32,799 nucleotides of DNA from Chloroflexota bacterium (GTDB lineage: Bacteria > Chloroflexota > Anaerolineae > Aggregatilineales > J027), in the NCBI GenBank assembly GCA_022616515.1, contig JAKEEQ010000052.1, positions 1-32,799 of the forward strand. Reading direction: 5' to 3'. The notes beneath the pieces are model-generated. The model was not told the DNA's origin, made no database searches, and was given only the letters and a program-made list of their open reading frames with translations. Made by a program: the position numbers and the translations under genes. This document shows positions 29,230 through 32,799 of this stretch, in pieces. Positions within the stretch are counted from its first letter, which is position 1; every line of letters begins with the position of its first letter.

Positions 29230-31587
29230 TCATGGAAGCATGAGATTCCAGATACGCAGGTCATAAGAGTTGGCTACGGCAAGTCGGGTACTGTCCGGAT
29301 TAAACGCGGCGCTGTTACCAGCCGCATAGTTCTGGAAAACGATAGCACCCGTCTCCAAATCCCAAATAATAGTTCCCCCCTGCACAGCCGTCAGCCATTT
29401 TCTATCCAGACTGGGGGCGATAAAGCCAACACAGTGGCGCGGTGCGTCAAGTGTCTGGCTTTCAACTTCATTGGTTAGGGTATTTTGAACGGTCACCGTA
29501 GGGACTTCAGTACAGTCGCTAAAATTCAAGCTAATCGTGAAAAGATAATGACCATCCGAGGTGAGGGCATTATTTAAGATGCCATAGCCTGAAAATGGGG
29601 CAACCGCCAGATGTTCTCCACCAGGATCGACGATTAATCCATTGGCAGTCACAATATCCGGGGTAAAGGGCGGTGGAGTATTCTCCTCCCAGGCAACCCT
29701 GTGCGTGGCGGTATCCAGGTGGGTAACCACAGTTCCTGTTTCTGTGTTCCAGATCGTCACAGCCCACTCCTCATCTGTCGCAAGATTATAGCCCCATGAG
29801 GCAAGGCGCGTTCCATCCACGCTCCACCCTAAAGTACCTGGTTCAAGATAGATTTGCTGGCTGTCAGGGTACATCCGTTGTAACTCGGTGCCCGTTATTA
29901 CATCCCAGACGATAATCTCCCCATGCTGGTCTAATGACGCAAGTCTGGACCCATCGGGACTCCAGGCGACCGCCATAACCCAATCGGTATGACCATGCAA
30001 GACCAGCTCCGACGGGCGATTCACGATAGGATCACTGGCAAGTGGGAGATTAACAACCTGAGTGGGGAGCCACCCGAAACACGATTTATCATAGCATGAG
30101 CCGGTTAACTCGCGGTGAACACTGCCGTCAGCACTCGCAACGCTGATCTGTGGATAAAATGATCCTCCGGGTTGGGCATATTCCTCAATGAGCACCCATT
30201 TACTGTCACTATGCCAGTCGGCTCGAAACGACTTAAACGGCATATGGTATGTGTGACTGGCCGGAGCCAGCATGTGTACTGTACCGGATGCTTGATCCAG
30301 CAAACAGGGAGGAACTTCCCAGTCGTCAATGCTGTCGCGTCCGGTGCAGTTACCTTTAAACAACACGGTATGTCCGTCCGGTGATGGGAAGGGACTACTA
30401 ATGGCATTGTCGATGACTTCGGTGGTTTCATTGGCATAACGGTAAACTGAACCATCAGTGCTTAACCAGACTGCGTCCTTGCCCCATGTGATGTGAGACG
30501 ACGCATAGCCCGCTGCAACATAAAAGGAATCGAGAAAGGTTGATGGATCTACAGCAGGTGTGATCGTGTGCGATGTCCCGGTTTGCAGATCGTACAGCAC
30601 AAACTGTTTTTTGACCGTTTCACTGCTCGCGTCTTGAAACGTCTGCGCAAATACCGCTTGCTGACCATCCTGCGACCAGCGGGGTGTCGAAATTCCCAGG
30701 TCCACATCGGGTGCAATTAAGGTCTGGGTTCCATCGGCTTGCAGAAGCCAGAGGGTCGCTAGATCCTGGTTTTCAACTGACTCCCCAACAAAATAAAAAG
30801 CACGCTTCCCATCAGGACTCCACTCGATTCCAGTCACATGCGACTCATTGAGTGGGATTTCCGTTATGTCACCAGAGTTTAAGTCTTCCAGCGTCAACTG
30901 GCTGCTATCCTGATCAACATAGCCTAATCGTCCATCAGGATGCCAGTGAACTGCGAGGAAAGGCTGGTCTACTGGTTTGCGTTCATCGTGTGAGCCATCC
31001 ATTTTCAGGATGTCTATCTGAATAATTGTCGATTGCGACAAGTAGATAACTGCCAGTGTCTGACCATCAGGAGCCCACTGCATGTTCAACCCAACACCTT
31101 GCTGGACTTCGTAATGGGCGATCATTTGCCGGGCATTGACATCAAACAGATAGACTCCATACGAATCAAACGTATTGTCTGCCGAAGATGTGGTTAGCAC
31201 CGATAAATAATCACCTCCTGGTGACCATGCCATGTCAATTATGTTGTTGACATCATCCAGAAGGTCAAGTTGCTCCTGCCCGTCGGCGCTAAAAATGTAG
31301 CCCACTGCTGATGTTCGCGTAATATTGCCAGCATCGGGGCGACTCCACCAGGCAAGCCACTTACCGGAAGGCGACCAGCCAGGCCCACCCATCAAATTAT
31401 GGTCAGATGATCTGAGAGGAGCCGATAATAAATGTTGATTACTGCCATCGGCACGTTCGATAATGAACCCCTGATCCTGGAACGAGTAATAATACAGGTA
31501 GGGGATTTCTGGTTCCTGGGCACGGCCTGTATGAAGTCCCGAAAACAGCAATGCCACGCCTATAAGTGCCAGTGAAATCTTGCTCAT
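29230..31587 (-). CDS. Secreted beta-propeller protein (WD40/PD40 repeats)
   Basis: 785 residues with a cleavable signal peptide (KISLALIGVALLFSGLHTGRAQ). Two propellers are suggested. The N-terminal half has TolB/PD40-like blades (GWSPSGKWLAWWS, AWSPGGDYLSVL, EWSPDGKRAFYFVG, RWSQDGQQAVFAQ). The C-terminal part has WD40 blades (HGHTDWVMAVAWSPDGSRL, IIVWDVITG, VTIWNTETG, TIIWDLETG, LRIWNL). It has no enzymatic motif and is probably a secreted binding scaffold. AGGAGG lies eight bases before the ATG, partly in the loop of a small hairpin (separate entry). It has no operon partner. Confidence 0.85.
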   Translation of the reverse strand: MSKISLALIGVALLFSGLHTGRAQEPEIPYLYYYSFQDQGFIIERADGSNQHLLSAPLRSSDHNLMGGPGWSPSGKWLAWWSRPDAGNITRTSAVGYIFSADGQEQLDLLDDVNNIIDMAWSPGGDYLSVLTTSSADNTFDSYGVYLFDVNARQMIAHYEVQQGVGLNMQWAPDGQTLAVIYLSQSTIIQIDILKMDGSHDERKPVDQPFLAVHWHPDGRLGYVDQDSSQLTLEDLNSGDITEIPLNESHVTGIEWSPDGKRAFYFVGESVENQDLATLWLLQADGTQTLIAPDVDLGISTPRWSQDGQQAVFAQTFQDASSETVKKQFVLYDLQTGTSHTITPAVDPSTFLDSFYVAAGYASSHITWGKDAVWLSTDGSVYRYANETTEVIDNAISSPFPSPDGHTVLFKGNCTGRDSIDDWEVPPCLLDQASGTVHMLAPASHTYHMPFKSFRADWHSDSKWVLIEEYAQPGGSFYPQISVASADGSVHRELTGSCYDKSCFGWLPTQVVNLPLASDPIVNRPSELVLHGHTDWVMAVAWSPDGSRLASLDQHGEIIVWDVITGTELQRMYPDSQQIYLEPGTLGWSVDGTRLASWGYNLATDEEWAVTIWNTETGTVVTHLDTATHRVAWEENTPPPFTPDIVTANGLIVDPGGEHLAVAPFSGYGILNNALTSDGHYLFTISLNFSDCTEVPTVTVQNTLTNEVESQTLDAPRHCVGFIAPSLDRKWLTAVQGGTIIWDLETGAIVFQNYAAGNSAAFNPDSTRLAVANSYDLRIWNLMLP

Positions 31588-31588
31588 A

Positions 31589-31608
31589 AAAAGCCTCCTT
31601 CGGCTTTT
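31589..31608 (-). promoter_or_regulatory. Hairpin around the ribosome site of the propeller gene
   Basis: On the minus strand AAAAGCC-GAAGGA-GGCTTTT forms a 7-bp stem whose loop and first 3' bases are the Shine-Dalgarno AAGGAGG, one base ahead of ATG. Folding would leave part of the site in the loop and could modulate initiation. Confidence 0.4.
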
Positions 31609-31636
31609 GTCATTGGAAAAGTTGTGTTGTTCAGAC

Positions 31637-31665
31637 TAAATAAGGTGACGAGGGGGTAGAGCCAA
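31637..31665 (-). promoter_or_regulatory. Candidate promoter of the propeller gene
   Basis: On the minus strand TTGGCT (31665-31660) and TATTTA (31642-31637) are 17 bp apart, giving a leader of about 40 bases. Both hexamers are moderate matches. Confidence 0.35.
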
Positions 31666-32356
31666 ATTTCCGGGACAGATCATTTACGATTAATGACACC
31701 TATCCGGAGCGGATATTCTTCCTGGCTTCACGGTACAATCTCTGGCGTAATCGTGTATGGAATCCTGTAGATAATACACATAGATGTAAGTACAGACCGA
31801 CCTCTGGCTGGATCGATCTCGCGCAACCAACCCAATTAACATTCGCGTTGTTTAGCGATACCAGTGTCACCGAGAATCACCATATCGGCTGCTCGTAGAA
31901 AATGAAATGGTGAGCCGACTGATCCAGCGGTGAAAGTCCAGATAGACTGCGATGACCTTGCCTCTGCCAATAAATAATGACGATATTCTGCACATCATGC
32001 AACGGATGATTGTCCTTTCCAATACCAACGGTGATAGCCATCAGAATCTTTTCATTATGCCCTGTTTCGGCTTAATGATAAAGCAGATTTCAATCGGCAA
32101 CCATTATTCAAGTTAAACTGCTGGACTGGCCTAAAAGCGTACCCATCCGGCCCTTCGCGCCACCTCCCCGCATGTGAGGATTTGATGCAGCCCATTCTCC
32201 TGCCTCAGCACAACGTCACCGATGTCGAATTAATACTTCGATAAAGGCCATTCGACACCTCAAACAAAGTATCTATTCCACTACCAGAGCCTATTTGCTT
32301 TGTTTATTCTAAAAAGTGCAGTTTAGCCATCAGACACCTGATCAAAGGAGTAACTG
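31666..32356. other. Long intergenic region without a convincing gene
   Basis: About 690 bases with frequent stops in all frames. On the minus strand around 31850-32060 short open pieces occur (for example DMVILGDTG in one frame and ILMAITVGIGKDNHPLHD in another) that faintly recall a DDE transposase broken by several frameshifts. This is too weak to annotate as an IS. No terminal repeats, RNA gene or strong promoter was found. Confidence 0.4.
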
Positions 32357-32799
32357 ATGAATTTTCCGTTCACCACTGAAGAATTTTTTAACGTTTTTGA
32401 GCAGTACAATGAAGCGGTGTTTCCGATTCAAATCCTTTTTAACTTGCTGGCACTCGTGGCTGTCTGGCTGATATTCAGGCGAAACAAGCATGCCGATGTG
32501 GGAGTATCCGCGATTCTTGCCTTCCTGTGGCTCTGGATGGGCTTTGTTTACCAGTTTGGCTACTTCTCCGATATTAACAATGCAGCCTATGTTTTTGGCA
32601 TTCTGTTTATCATTCAGGGCATATTGTTCTTTGTGCTCGGCGTTCTGCGGCGGCAGATTACTTTCGCGCCAACCACAAACCTCCTGCGTTACACGGGCGG
32701 CGTGCTGGTCGTGTATGCGCTGGTGCTCTATCCGCTGTGGGGTTATTTCGTTGGGCATGAATACCCGCACAATCCGACATTTGGTTTGCCCTGCCCCAC
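32357..32799 (+). CDS. DUF6064-like integral membrane protein, cut by window end
   Basis: The frame runs from the ATG at 32357 to the edge, giving 147 complete codons and no stop. AAAGGAG lies seven bases before the ATG. It opens MNFPFTTEEFFNVFEQYN, followed by at least four membrane helices (FPIQILFNLLALVAVWLIF, ILAFLWLWMGFVYQF, VFGILFIIQGILFFVLGVL, VLVVYALVLYPLWGYFVG), and reaches GHEYPHNPTFGLPCP. The opening and the G-x-x-YP-x-x-P-T-FG-x-P-CP block match the DUF6064 membrane family as I remember it. No function is known. Confidence 0.75.
   Translation, partial: MNFPFTTEEFFNVFEQYNEAVFPIQILFNLLALVAVWLIFRRNKHADVGVSAILAFLWLWMGFVYQFGYFSDINNAAYVFGILFIIQGILFFVLGVLRRQITFAPTTNLLRYTGGVLVVYALVLYPLWGYFVGHEYPHNPTFGLPCP

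Noticed and set aside
32342-32770. 142-codon minus-strand frame at the right edge
   Set aside because: The opposite strand encodes a clear multi-helix membrane protein with a good ribosome site.
1-32799. CRISPR arrays and tRNA genes
   Set aside because: I saw no regularly spaced direct repeats and no cloverleaf with a CCA-type acceptor stem on either strand; a dedicated tRNA/CRISPR scan was not possible.

Overview
The window looks like a chromosomal segment of a Chloroflexota bacterium of the Anaerolineae type. This is an inference from gene content: zinc-ribbon FHA proteins, a giant kinase/STAND/WD40 protein, secreted beta-propeller and FGE-sulfatase-domain proteins, and a secreted protein ending in an AHLAHGD-type module. 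There is no rRNA, tRNA or CRISPR array from which to place it.

Layout. 1-331 is the right end of an IS200/IS605-type (TnpB) element. It stops against the start codon of an orphan BMP-family substrate-binding protein (332-1546). A HEAT-repeat gene (minus) follows, then a decayed, internally deleted TnpB element, a small methyltransferase, and a complete TnpB element (about 3557-4946). After that comes an EVE-domain protein with a PD-(D/E)xK-like C-terminus (4983-6095). 6131-9048 holds an FGE-sulfatase-domain protein, two small hypotheticals and a GT-C-type membrane glycosyltransferase. 9124-11544 is a minus-strand group with a fused MoaD-MoaE, MoaC, and two tandem zinc-ribbon FHA proteins; moaC is coupled to one of these by a TTGA overlap. 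11712-13655 encodes a Rieske domain fused to a thiamine-diphosphate enzyme.

14150-21078 is a likely three-gene operon: a secreted FecR/SH3-like protein, a zinc-ribbon FHA protein, and a 1517-residue Ser/Thr kinase - nSTAND NTPase - transmembrane - WD40 protein. Downstream is a DUF433/DUF5615-type toxin-antitoxin pair whose toxin is frameshifted. Beyond it lies a second, shortened copy of the kinase gene's 3' end. A caspase-fold peptidase gene converges on this point. Together these resemble the STAND/caspase/kinase conflict or signalling loci known from other bacteria.

23440-29002 is the least familiar part. A promoter with a 16-bp palindrome filling its spacer, plus two more copies of that palindrome, precedes a degenerate receiver-domain gene. 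Next come an 891-residue protein built from three units of about 297 residues, and a separate gene encoding one 297-residue unit. An ArsR-type winged-helix regulator closes the cluster. The window ends with a secreted beta-propeller protein (minus), a roughly 750-base stretch without a convincing gene, and the start of a DUF6064-like membrane protein cut by the window edge.
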